A stretch of 36,059 nt of DNA from the NCBI RefSeq assembly GCF_016862315.1, contig NZ_BOMS01000052.1, positions 1-36,059 of the forward strand. Direction: 5' to 3'. The notes under the pieces were generated by a model that was not told the DNA's origin, made no database searches, and saw only the letters and a program-made list of their open reading frames with translations. The position numbers and the translations under genes are program-made. Position 1 is the first letter of the stretch; each line of letters opens with the position of its first letter. The stretch comes from Actinoplanes palleronii. Lineage in GTDB: Bacteria; Actinomycetota; Actinomycetes; Mycobacteriales; Micromonosporaceae. Positions 29,447 to 36,059 of this stretch are shown piece after piece.

Positions 29447-30562
29447 GTGCGCCTGGGAGATCTGAAGTTCCTGCTGCTCGTTCCGCTCCTGCTGCTGCCC
29501 GCGGTTCCGGCGACGGCCGCGGTGATCCGGGACGCGCCGACGTTCAACGGCAACGTCCACACGATCGCGCGCCGGGGTTCGACCGTTTACGTGGGTGGTG
29601 AGTTCACCGCGGCGATCGCGGCGGGGCGGAAGTACCCGCGGCAGCGGCTGGCGGCCTACGACTCCCGTACCGGTGCGCTGCTGCCCTGGAACCCGGCCGC
29701 CGACGACACGGTGCGGGCGCTGGTCACCACCCCGGACGCGGTCTACGTGGCCGGCTCGTTCCACACCATCTCCGGGAAGAAGCGGGACTCGGTCGCCCGG
29801 CTCAGCCTCGGCTCGGGCCGGCCGGCGCCGTTCGCCCCGGCGGTGGACGGCACCCCGTACGCCCTGGCCGCCGGGAGTGGCCGCCTCTACCTGGCCGGAC
29901 GCTTCGCCCGGGTGGACGGTGCCGCCCGGTCCAACGTGGCCGCGTTCTCACTGGCCACCGGCCGGCTCGACCCGAAGTGGCACCCGGCCGCCGACGACCG
30001 GGTGCACAGCCTCGCGGTCAGCGGCGACCGGCTCTACCTGGGCGGCGGCTTCCACAGCGTGGACGGGGTCCGCGGCACGCTCCGGCTGGCCGTGGTGGGC
30101 GGGCGTACCGGCGCGGTCGACAAGCTGTTCCTGCCACGCCCGGTCGCCGAGGTGAACGCGATCGCGGTGGACGGCGCGGGCGTCTACGTGGCGACCGGCG
30201 GGCAGGGCGGGCGGGCCGTGGCATATGCCTTTGACGGCAAGCTGCGCTGGCAGCGCGTCTTCGACGGTGACGCCGTCGCGATCACCACGCTGGACGGGGT
30301 GACCTACGTGGGCGGGCACTTCGACCGGGCCTGCCTGACCGCCCGCAACGGTCCGCAGGGCGCCTGCCTGGACGGCGCGGTGCCCCGCGTCAAGATCGCG
30401 TCGATCACCTCGGCCGGCGTGCTCACGGAGTGGAACCCGCAGGCCAACGGCGTGATCGGAGTCCGCGTGCTGAGCCCCGGCCACCACCCGTCAACGATCG
30501 AGGCCGGCGGCGACTTCACCACGATCGACGGCAACCCCCGCCCCCACTACGTCAGCTTCTGA
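29447..30562 (+). CDS. Secreted beta-propeller protein (delta-60/DUF5122-like repeats)
   Basis: The 371-residue protein starts with a signal peptide (KFLLLVPLLLLPAVPATAA). At least five propeller-like repeats follow, each with a Y-x-G-G-x-F or similar turn: STVYVGGEFTAA, DAVYVAGSFHTISG, GRLYLAGRFARVDG, DRLYLGGGFHSVDG, GVTYVGGHFDRA, EAGGDFTTIDG. Between them sit sugar-propeller phrases such as LLPWNPAADDTVRAL and LDPKWHPAADDRVHSL, typical of DUF5122/delta-60 repeat proteins. It is probably extracellular and structural or ligand-binding; no catalytic motif is visible. GTG 29447 lies 6 bp after the phosphodiesterase stop, so it is co-transcribed with that membrane enzyme. A hairpin repeat follows the stop before the convergent SDR gene. 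Confidence 0.86.
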   Translation: MRLGDLKFLLLVPLLLLPAVPATAAVIRDAPTFNGNVHTIARRGSTVYVGGEFTAAIAAGRKYPRQRLAAYDSRTGALLPWNPAADDTVRALVTTPDAVYVAGSFHTISGKKRDSVARLSLGSGRPAPFAPAVDGTPYALAAGSGRLYLAGRFARVDGAARSNVAAFSLATGRLDPKWHPAADDRVHSLAVSGDRLYLGGGFHSVDGVRGTLRLAVVGGRTGAVDKLFLPRPVAEVNAIAVDGAGVYVATGGQGGRAVAYAFDGKLRWQRVFDGDAVAITTLDGVTYVGGHFDRACLTARNGPQGACLDGAVPRVKIASITSAGVLTEWNPQANGVIGVRVLSPGHHPSTIEAGGDFTTIDGNPRPHYVSF

Positions 30563-30580
30563 CCCCGCTCCGCTCCCGGT

Positions 30581-30638
30581 CCCGGCTGGCTTGTGGGGGT
30601 GTCTCGGCGGCATTGAGGGACCCCTGAGCGCCAGCCGG
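30581..30638. terminator. Hairpin repeat, copy 3 of the dispersed family
   Basis: CCCGGCTGGC (30581-30590) pairs with the GCCAGCCGGG downstream, and GGGGT pairs with ACCCC inside across a 5-nt mismatch bubble. It lies between the convergent beta-propeller and SDR genes. It shares CCGGCTGG and ACCCCTGAG-CCAGCCGG with the copies at 15945 and 22518. Confidence 0.75.
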
Positions 30639-30640
30639 GG

Positions 30641-31477
30641 TCAGGTGAGTTTGCGGGTGCGGGCGACCCGTTCGCTGATCGACCAGTAGCGGGCCGGCAT
30701 GACCCGGGCCAGCAGGTCGGCGGCCCGCGCGGCCTTTGTGATCACCAGGCGCGGCCGGCGGGACTGGATCGCGGCCACGATCTGCCGGGCCGCCTCCTCC
30801 GGCGGCAGGGTCAGCGCCGTCTCGTGGAAGTGCCGGTTGTCGGCCGCCTGCGCGCCGTCCGCGTCGGTGCCGCTGAGCCGGGCGTTCAGGGCGATGTTGG
30901 TGCGCACCCCGCCGGGATGGACCACCGTCACGCCGACACCGCGCGGCGCCAGCTCGTGCCGCAGCGCCTCGGTGAAGCCGCGCACCGCGTACTTGCTCGT
31001 CGCGTACGCCACCTGGCCGGGCGGCGCGATCAGGCCGAACAGGCTCGAGATGTTGACCACGTGCGAACCGGGCCGGGCGAGCAACTGCGGCAGGAACGCC
31101 TTGGTCATCCGGAGCACGGCATGCAGATTGATCTCCAGCAGCCACTCCACGTCGGCCATCCGGTTCTGCTCGAACGTCCCGGACAGCGTCACCCCGGCGT
31201 TGTTGATCAAAAGATCCGCACCACCGAGGCGGGACGAGACTTCCGCGGCGAGATCGCCGCGGTCCGCACCGTCGCTGAGATCGATTTCGTACGTCGAGAC
31301 GTCCGTCGCGCCGAGGTCCCGGGCCATCTTGGCGATCCCGGCCAGCCCGTCGGTGTCCTTGTCGACCAGGACCAGCACGGCGCGCCGCCGGGCGAGCTCC
31401 AGGGTCAGTGCCGCGCCGATCCCGCCGGCCGCCCCGGTGATCACGCAGGTGCGTCCCGCGAACGTGAACCGTTGCAC
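30641..31477 (-). CDS. Short-chain dehydrogenase/reductase
   Basis: The 278-residue classical SDR has the cofactor motif TGAAGGIG near the N-terminus (TCVITGAAGGIGAALTLELARR). LVDKDTD follows strand 2, which suggests NAD(H) preference from the Asp. Other marks are the NNAG motif (LLINNAGVTLSG), the catalytic Ser (VVNISSLFGLIAPPG) and YxxxK (YATSKYAVRG), followed by the PGGVRTNI loop. The C-terminal 40 residues are basic. The substrate is unknown. GTG 31477 was chosen for its AAGGGG ribosome site 8 bp upstream; a GTG at 31516 would add 13 residues. It converges with the beta-propeller gene. Confidence 0.9.
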   Translation of the reverse strand: MQRFTFAGRTCVITGAAGGIGAALTLELARRRAVLVLVDKDTDGLAGIAKMARDLGATDVSTYEIDLSDGADRGDLAAEVSSRLGGADLLINNAGVTLSGTFEQNRMADVEWLLEINLHAVLRMTKAFLPQLLARPGSHVVNISSLFGLIAPPGQVAYATSKYAVRGFTEALRHELAPRGVGVTVVHPGGVRTNIALNARLSGTDADGAQAADNRHFHETALTLPPEEAARQIVAAIQSRRPRLVITKAARAADLLARVMPARYWSISERVARTRKLT

Positions 31478-31650
31478 GTCAAGCCCCTTCCGTGCGCTCC
31501 GTGGCCGCGCTGTCACTGGTGATTATCCCGGTCTGCGGCCGATCCCGCCCGCCCCGTCCTACTGATAACCGCCGCTTACCGGTGACACAGGATGTCCATA
31601 GGGACGGTGGCCAGTCTCTTCGGAGCGAAGCAACCGACCGAGGAGCAGAC

Positions 31651-32379
31651 ATGACCGCGTATGACCCCTCCGAACGCTCCGCCCCCGCGCACCTGGCCGG
31701 CCCGCCGGTCTCCTGGCCGCCGTCGGCCGAGTTCGCCGCCCGGCCGCCCGAACCCGAGCCGGCGCACGGCTCCTGGGCCGGCGCGTCCGGGTCGTGGTCG
31801 GCCGAGCGGGAGATACCGACAAACCAGTGGCAGTCCCCGGCCGGCGAGCCGGGAGGTGTGCCCGCCGCCTGGCTCGACTCCCCCGTGGCGCCAGGCGGCG
31901 CGCACGCTTCCCGGGACCGCCCGGGCGGCTGGTCCTCGGACGACAGCTGGGGCGCCGACCTCGGCCGCGCCGCTTATGCCACGTCCGCCTCGGCGGCTGT
32001 TTATGCCACGTCCGCCTCGGCGGCTGTCGCTTCCACCGGGTACCGGGAGCCGGTTCCGGCGCAGCACGGTCACCGCGAGGTGGGGGTGCACGCCGCACCG
32101 GCCGCCGAGCCCGCGCCGTGGGCGCCGCCGGGCGCTGGCCAGCCCGGCGAGGACGGCAAGCCGGCCCGGAAGAGTCCGAAGATGGCGCTGGTCGCCGCCC
32201 TGGTCGCGGCCGCGCTGGCCGGCGCGGGAGTGGGCGCCGGTGTCACCGCGGCACTCTCCGGGGACAGCAGCTCGTCGGTGCCCGCCGGTGGCGCACCAGG
32301 TCAGGGCGGTGGCGCACCCGGCCAGAACGGGCAGGCGCCGACCGGCACTCAGCCGTCCGCCGCCGCGACCGGCACCTGA
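31651..32379 (+). CDS. Pro/Ala-rich single-pass membrane protein
   Basis: The 242-residue protein is of low complexity. Residues 1-175 are rich in Pro, Ala, Ser, Gly and Trp and probably disordered. A basic stretch (GKPARKSPKM) leads into one membrane helix (ALVAALVAAALAGAGVGAGVTAAL), and the outer tail is Gly/Ser/Gln-rich (PAGGAPGQGGGAPGQNGQAP). The arrangement fits a cytoplasmic N-terminus and a short wall-facing tail, as in many actinobacterial proteins of unknown role. The ATG has a GAGGAG ribosome site. Residues around 108-126 contain a perfect nine-residue repeat (YATSASAAV). A strong hairpin follows the stop. No family is recognised. Confidence 0.8.
   Translation: MTAYDPSERSAPAHLAGPPVSWPPSAEFAARPPEPEPAHGSWAGASGSWSAEREIPTNQWQSPAGEPGGVPAAWLDSPVAPGGAHASRDRPGGWSSDDSWGADLGRAAYATSASAAVYATSASAAVASTGYREPVPAQHGHREVGVHAAPAAEPAPWAPPGAGQPGEDGKPARKSPKMALVAALVAAALAGAGVGAGVTAALSGDSSSSVPAGGAPGQGGGAPGQNGQAPTGTQPSAAATGT
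31974..32027 (+). repeat. Perfect 27-bp tandem duplication in coding sequence
   Basis: Two identical 27-bp units (31974-32000 and 32001-32027) encode YATSASAAV twice in the disordered part of the Pro/Ala-rich membrane protein. Perfect identity indicates a recent slippage event. Confidence 0.9.
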
Positions 32380-32400
32380 ACTTTCCTCTGGGGGTAGAAG

Positions 32401-32440
32401 CAGAGATGGTCCCTGCCGTGGGCGGCGGGGACCATCTCTG
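32401..32440 (+). terminator. Hairpin terminator after the Pro/Ala-rich gene
   Basis: CAGAGATGGTCCC (32401-32413) pairs perfectly with GGGACCATCTCTG (32428-32440), and four further pairs including one G-U continue inside, leaving a 6-nt loop. It lies 21 bp after the stop, in the gap to the convergent DedA gene. Confidence 0.8.
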
Positions 32441-32477
32441 TGTTCCGGGAGCACCCTCAGGGCGGTGCTCTGTGCGT

Positions 32478-32524
32478 ACCAGAAAAATGAAGCGCGGACC
32501 GGGATGCTGACAGCGGCCCGGACC
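32478..32524 (-). terminator. Intrinsic terminator after dedA
   Basis: On the minus strand, GGTCCGGG (32517-32524) pairs with CCCGGTCC (32496-32503) with one mismatch. A five-T run at 32483-32487 follows after about nine bases. It lies 30 bp beyond the DedA stop. Confidence 0.55.
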
Positions 32525-32553
32525 AAAGTCGATCGTGGGTTGAGCCGGCCGGG

Positions 32554-33252
32554 TCAGACCGGGTTCTCCTCGGCCGGAGCAGCCGGGGCGGCCGAAGCCG
32601 GTGCGATCGCGGCGGCTGCGGCGCGGGCTCGGCGGCGGCGGATGTGCCGGACGTGCAGCGTCACGTAGGTCGCGACGGCGGCCACGCCCAGCCCGATGGC
32701 CAGCCATTTGTACCGGTGCGCGTGCTCCATGATCATCACAAGGTTCGAGCCGAGCAGGTACGACACCGTGGTCCACCAGCCGACCCAGAGGGCCGCGCCG
32801 ATCGCGTTGTAGATCAGGAAGGTCTTCCACGGCATGTTGGTGATGCCGGCGATCACGCCGTTGAGCTGCCGCAACCCGTCGATGAACCGGGCCACCACGA
32901 TGATCCGGTTGCCGCGCCGGGCGAAGAACTGCTCGGCCTTCTCCAGGCGTTCCGGGGTGACGAAGATGTATTTCCCGAACCGGTCGACGACCTTGCGGCC
33001 GCCGCGCAGGCCGATCCAGTACCCGATGTTGTCGCCGACCACCGCGGCGATGAACGAGATCAGCGCGACCACGTAGATGTTCAACCGGCCGGTGCCGGAG
33101 TAGATCGACGCGGCCACCATGATCGTCTGGCCCGGCGCTGGCACACCGAAACTCTCCACGCCGATCACCGCGGCGATGGCCAGATAACCCCAGCGGTCCA
33201 GGAGCGGGGCGACGCTGTGCAGGAATCCGGGGAGCTCGGTTGAAGGTGGCAT
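32554..33252 (-). CDS. DedA-family membrane protein
   Basis: The 232-residue DedA/SNARE-associated family protein has ESFGVPAPGQTIMVAAS after helix 1, FIAAVVGDNIGYWIGLRGG, and the family's arginine-bearing ARFIDGLRQLNGVIAGITNMPW. Four to five membrane helices are followed by a basic, then Ala/Pro-rich tail (HIRRRRARAAAAAIAPASAAPAAPA). DedA proteins are thought to recycle undecaprenyl phosphate or other lipids across the membrane and depend on the proton gradient. The ATG at 33252 starts just before helix 1. It is divergent from an MFS exporter with 111 bp between, and convergent with the Pro/Ala-rich gene. Length is normal. The transported lipid is not shown by the sequence. Confidence 0.92.
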   Translation of the reverse strand: MPPSTELPGFLHSVAPLLDRWGYLAIAAVIGVESFGVPAPGQTIMVAASIYSGTGRLNIYVVALISFIAAVVGDNIGYWIGLRGGRKVVDRFGKYIFVTPERLEKAEQFFARRGNRIIVVARFIDGLRQLNGVIAGITNMPWKTFLIYNAIGAALWVGWWTTVSYLLGSNLVMIMEHAHRYKWLAIGLGVAAVATYVTLHVRHIRRRRARAAAAAIAPASAAPAAPAEENPV

Positions 33253-33363
33253 CGGCTAACACGGTAGCCGCCGATGGTGACGCCGGTCGCACGGACCTGG
33301 TTCCGTTACCACGGTCAGACCTTTCGGGTAGCGGCCCGGTACACGTTCGGTGAGAGTGAACGG

Positions 33364-34569
33364 ATGCTCGATACCGGCGCTGTGACGCGCACCCGGACGG
33401 CCCCGGCACTCGCCGCGCTCTCGGTCGGCACTTTCGCCATCGGGATGACCGAGTTCGTGATCACCGGCCTGCTGCCGGACATCGCCACCGACCTGCGGGT
33501 CAGCATCCCGACCGCGGGTCTGTTGATTTCCGGGTACGCCCTGAGCGTCGTCTTCGGCGGTCCCCTGGTGACCAGCCTGCTCGTCGCGCGTTCCCGCCGG
33601 CCGGTGCTGGTCGGGTTGCTTGCCTTCTTCGTGCTCGGCAACGTGCTGTCGGCGCTGGCCACGGCGTACCCGTTGATGTTGGCGGGCCGGGTGGTGGCCG
33701 CGCTCGGGCACGGCTCGTTCATCGGCTTCGCCACCGTGGTCGCCGGTGACCTGATGCCGGATCGGCGCAGCCGGGCGATCGGGGCGATGCTCGCCGGTCT
33801 CACCCTGTCGACGGTGGCCGGGGTGCCGCTCGGCACCCTGCTCGGTCAGCAGTTCGGCTGGCGGGCCACGTTCTGGACGATGGCCGGGCTGGGGCTGATC
33901 GCGGCACTGGCCACCGCGCTGTTCGTACCGGACAGCCGGCCGGCGCGCAGCACCGGGCAGCTCGGCGCGTTCCGGAACCTCGAGCTGTGGCTGGCCCTGG
34001 CGCTGACCGCGTGCGCGTTCGGTGCGGTGTACGCCCCGTTCACGTACGTGGCACCGTTGATGACCGACGTGGCCGGGTTCCCGGTGGGCGCGCTGCCCTG
34101 GCTGCTGGCCCTGTTCGGCACCGGACTCGTACTGGGCAACGTGATCGGCGCGCGAGCCGCGGACCGGTGGCTGATGGGCACCGTCGTCGGCGCCTCGGTG
34201 GCCATGCTCGCGGTCCTGCTGATCTTCCCGGTGGCCGCGCGTTCACCGGTCCCCGCCGCGATCACGCTCTTCGTGCTCGGCGTGGTCGCGTACGCCACGG
34301 TGCCGGGCCTGACCAACCGGGTGCTTGTCGCCGCGGGCCCGGACGGGCAGAACCTGCTCGCCTCGTCGGCCGCGGTGTCGGCGTTCAACCTGGGGAACGC
34401 GGCCGGTGCGTACTTCGGCGGCCGGGCGATCGCGGCCGGCTGGGGCTACGCCTCGACGCCGTTGGTTGGCGCGGGGATGGAGGCTCTCGCGCTGGTCCTG
34501 GCCGCGGTCCTGCTCGCAAGAAGGTCCCGATCCACGCTGGACCGGGACCTTCTCGACGACAGGGTTTAG
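33364..34569 (+). CDS. MFS exporter, AraJ/Cml (DHA1) type
   Basis: The 401-residue protein has 12 helices. Its start, LAALSVGTFAIGMTEFVITGLLPDIATDLRVSIPTAGLLISGYALSVVFGGPLV, is the hallmark of the AraJ/YdhP/chloramphenicol-exporter branch. LVARSRRPVLVGLLAFFVLGNVLSALA follows, then the helix 4-5 region RVVAALGHGSFIGFATVVAGDLMP and LAGLTLSTVAGVPLGTLLGQQFGWRATFW, which is motif C. It is probably an exporter of small molecules or drugs; the substrate is unknown. ATG 33364 precedes helix 1 by about 20 residues; GTG 33382 is an alternative. A strong hairpin (34519-34553) is encoded inside its last codons, and repeats derived from the sigma gene end follow the stop. Confidence 0.89.
   Translation: MLDTGAVTRTRTAPALAALSVGTFAIGMTEFVITGLLPDIATDLRVSIPTAGLLISGYALSVVFGGPLVTSLLVARSRRPVLVGLLAFFVLGNVLSALATAYPLMLAGRVVAALGHGSFIGFATVVAGDLMPDRRSRAIGAMLAGLTLSTVAGVPLGTLLGQQFGWRATFWTMAGLGLIAALATALFVPDSRPARSTGQLGAFRNLELWLALALTACAFGAVYAPFTYVAPLMTDVAGFPVGALPWLLALFGTGLVLGNVIGARAADRWLMGTVVGASVAMLAVLLIFPVAARSPVPAAITLFVLGVVAYATVPGLTNRVLVAAGPDGQNLLASSAAVSAFNLGNAAGAYFGGRAIAAGWGYASTPLVGAGMEALALVLAAVLLARRSRSTLDRDLLDDRV
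34519..34553 (+). terminator. Hairpin encoded within the 3' end of the MFS gene
   Basis: AGAAGGTCCCG (34519-34529) pairs perfectly with CGGGACCTTCT (34543-34553). An inner TCCA/TGGA stem with a 3-nt loop continues it after one mismatch. It ends 16 bp before the stop codon, so the terminator, if it acts as one, overlaps the coding region (residues RRSRSTLDRDLL). Confidence 0.65.
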
Positions 34570-34572
34570 CTG

Positions 34573-34652
34573 GTTGCTTTACAGCGTCTCGCTTTGCTTA
34601 CAGCGTCCCGCTTTGCTTACCAGCGTCTTGCTTTGCTTTACAGCGTCTCGCT
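34573..34652. repeat. 19-20 bp tandem repeats derived from the sigma gene 3' end
   Basis: CAGCGT starts at 34582, 34601, 34621 and 34641, with units CAGCGTCTCGCTTTGCTTA and variants. The fourth copy is the real end of the sigma gene (minus strand AGCGAGACGCTG then TAA). The other three repeat the last codons and the stop into the gap between the convergent MFS and sigma genes. Confidence 0.85.
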
Positions 34653-35456
34653 GGCGAGCTGCCCGCGCAGCTTGACGAGCGCCTTGGTGAGCAGGCGGGA
34701 GACGTGCATCTGGGAGATGCCGATCTGGTCGGCGATCTGCGACTGGGTCAGGTTGCCGTAGAACCGCAGCGTCAGGATCTTCTGCTCCCGCTCGTTGAGC
34801 GTGGCGAGGGCGGGGCCGAGGGCCACGCGGGTCTCGGCCAGCTCGAACTCGTGGTCCTCGCCGCCGAGGGTGTCGCCCAGCTCGGTGGTGCCGTCGGCAC
34901 TGATCGGGGTGGAGAGGCTCGTGGCGTTGTAGGCGCGGGCGCCTTCCAGGCCCTCCAGCACCTCCTCCTCGCTGATGCCGAGGTAGCCGGCGATGTCCGG
35001 CACGGTCGGCGAGCGGTCCAGGCGGTGGGTCAGGGTGCTGTTCGCCTCGGTGATCGCGAGGCGGAGCTCCTGCAGACGGCGCGGGACGCGGACCGACCAG
35101 GTGCGGTCGCGGAAGTGGCGCTTGATCTCGCCGATGATGGTCGGGATCGCGTAGCCGGCGAAGTCGACGCCGCGCTCCGGGTCGAACTTGTCGACTGCCT
35201 TGATCAGACCGACCATGGCGGTCTGGATCAGGTCGTCGGTGGGCTCGCCGCGACCGGAGTACCGGTTGGCGAGGTGGCGGGCCAGCGGCTGCCAGGCCTC
35301 GATCGCCCGGTCGCGCAGCGCGGCCCGGGACGGGTGCCCGGCCGGCATCGCGGCCATCGCGTTGAGCAGTTCCGCCGCGCTGTCAACGGGGCTTTCGGCG
35401 CTGGCCTCCGTCGTCGTCGCGACGGAAGTCGAAGTCGAAGTCTCCATGACTGTCAT
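34638..35456 (-). CDS. SigB/SigF-type (group 3) RNA polymerase sigma factor
   Basis: The 272-residue sigma-70 protein has no region 1.1. Region 2 reads ARHLANRYSGRGEPTDDLIQTAMVGLIKAVDKFDPERGVDFAGYAIPTIIGEIKRHFRDRTWSVRVPRRLQEL, the signature of the SigB/SigF/SigG branch. Region 3 is RSPTVPDIAGYLGISEEEVLEGL, and region 4 is LNEREQKILTLRFYGNLTQSQIADQIGISQMHVSRLLTKALVKLR. Such factors direct stress, stationary-phase or sporulation genes and are usually held by an anti-sigma factor, none of which is adjacent here. ATG 35456 has an excellent AGGGAGGA ribosome site; ATG 35447 lies inside. The N-terminal 25 residues are Thr/Ser-rich. The end of the gene is repeated in the gap to the convergent MFS gene. 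Confidence 0.95.
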   Translation of the reverse strand: MTVMETSTSTSVATTTEASAESPVDSAAELLNAMAAMPAGHPSRAALRDRAIEAWQPLARHLANRYSGRGEPTDDLIQTAMVGLIKAVDKFDPERGVDFAGYAIPTIIGEIKRHFRDRTWSVRVPRRLQELRLAITEANSTLTHRLDRSPTVPDIAGYLGISEEEVLEGLEGARAYNATSLSTPISADGTTELGDTLGGEDHEFELAETRVALGPALATLNEREQKILTLRFYGNLTQSQIADQIGISQMHVSRLLTKALVKLRGQLASETL

Positions 35457-35632
35457 GCGTGGTCCTCCCTGGCACCTTCCCGAAGAGCCGGTCCCATTCG
35501 TGCTTGGACCTGCGCTCGTTCGGGTATCTATCTCCACGGACGACGCGTTCAAGACCGTCGCCGTCCGCTGCTGCTTGTCTGTTCGGCTCCGACCACCCTA
35601 GCCGGTCGTCCGAGGAAAGACTAGCCGAAAGT

Positions 35633-35647
35633 ATGAGTGACACTCAT
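35633..35647. promoter_or_regulatory. 15-bp palindrome upstream of the sigma gene
   Basis: ATGAGTG and CACTCAT form perfect 7-bp arms about a single central A, roughly 180 bp upstream of the sigma ATG. This suits an operator for a dimeric regulator, or the divergent control point of the sigma gene and a right-hand neighbour. Confidence 0.5.
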
Positions 35648-35890
35648 CCGAGTGGGGTGCTGGGCATCGATGGCCCGCGAACCTGCAGGTGAGGCCTTCA
35701 TAAAGCGCCCTCCTTATATAGGGAGTCGCTGACCATCCGGAATCGCGTGATCACAGCGCGCACAATGGGCGCAGCGTTCACGCCCGTATCGACTGGTCCG
35801 TGCGGCCCGGAGCACTCATCTACCTCACGCGTGTCGTCCTCGGGGGGTCGATTTGGTGTCGTGCGGGGGACCGGGTAATGTTCTCCAAGT

Positions 35891-35977
35891 CGCAGGGAAA
35901 CGGGCGAGGCAAGCGGAGAGATCCGCTACCGGCCGTCCTGCGAAACCCCAAAGACTGAACACGAGAATTCATCGTGT
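35891..35977 (+). ncRNA. Candidate structured leader RNA at the right edge
   Basis: Nested stems on the plus strand: CGCAGG (35891-35896) with CCTGCG (35937-35942), ACGG (35900-35903) with CCGT (35933-35936), and AGCGGA/TCCGCT (35912-35927) capped by a GAGA (GNRA) tetraloop. A separate ACACGA/TCGTGT hairpin follows at 35959-35977. The arrangement looks like a folded 5' leader. I could not match it to a known riboswitch family. Confidence 0.4.
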
Positions 35978-36059
35978 AAGGTTCCGCGGGACTCGAGCGA
36001 AAATCGGTTCGGTTGAATCTGAGGGAAACCGCGGATTTGGCGAAACGAAAGAGCGAGAG

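Larger units (their letters stand above)
35457..36059. other. Gene-free 600-bp region upstream of the sigma gene
   Basis: No convincing reading frame is present. The segment near 35456 is the sigma gene leader. A 15-bp palindrome lies at 35633-35647. An AT-rich CTTATATAGG at about 35713-35722, exceptional for this GC content, may be a promoter. GTGATCAC forms an 8-bp palindrome near 35748. The right part (35891-35977) holds strong nested stems. It probably contains the sigma gene promoter and the promoter plus leader of a plus-strand gene beyond the window. Confidence 0.6.

Noticed and set aside
35830..36059. ydaO (c-di-AMP) or c-di-GMP riboswitch
   Set aside because: A GGGGGACC and a GTTGAATC are present, but the order, spacing and the other conserved blocks (GGGGTGAATC near the first loop, CCGACAGCTAACC) are missing. 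It is kept only as an unclassified structured leader.

Overview
The window is very GC-rich, its codons end almost always in G or C, GTG starts are common, and several genes appear to be transcribed leaderless. The gene content (SigB/SigF-type sigma factor, secreted alpha-lytic-type protease with a ricin lectin tail, tripeptidyl-aminopeptidase-type hydrolase, manganese riboswitch before a GDT1-type transporter) points to a filamentous actinomycete, most likely a Micromonosporaceae member such as Actinoplanes. I support 31 protein genes. I saw no rRNA, tRNA, CRISPR array, insertion sequence or prophage.

Layout. 1-1006: a 61-bp repeat array, then two overlapping fluoride-channel genes. 1246-7335: a tightly coupled six-gene minus-strand operon with a family 2 glycosyltransferase, a GNAT acetyltransferase, a PseI/NeuB-type nonulosonic acid synthase, a capsule-type glycosyltransferase-like protein, an unrecognised beta-rich protein and a right-handed beta-helix protein. 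A GAF-GAF-GGDEF-EAL protein (7391-9643) lies 55 bp upstream on the same strand. 9785-13913: amino acid permease, type II NADH dehydrogenase-like oxidoreductase and an MprF/YbhN-type membrane protein. 13927-14102: a second array of the same 61-bp repeat family. 14382-15929: secreted serine protease with a ricin-type lectin domain behind a LacI-type palindrome. 16111-18846: yybP-ykoY (Mn2+) riboswitch, GDT1-type transporter and two TPR proteins in one direction. 18919-24813: secreted peptidase, an MFS/TetR divergent pair with visible operators, and a MarR/DHA2 exporter pair. 24928-30562: a small unknown protein, a LamG-like secreted protein, a GH18 lipoprotein, a membrane-anchored phosphodiesterase with a holin-like N-terminus, and a secreted beta-propeller. 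30641-34569: SDR, a Pro/Ala-rich single-pass membrane protein, DedA and an MFS exporter. 34638-35456: stress-type sigma factor, followed by about 600 bp without a gene containing strong palindromes and a structured segment at the right edge.

The common theme is the cell envelope: surface glycan synthesis, secreted or anchored hydrolases and lectin-type proteins, ion and drug export, and their regulators. The most unusual features are two repeat families. One is a 61-bp tandem palindromic repeat in two arrays 13.8 kb apart. The other is a long hairpin found in three separate gaps between convergent genes. Also notable are the nonulosonate-type operon with two unrecognised members, and extra copies of the 3' end of the sigma gene lined up beside the gene.
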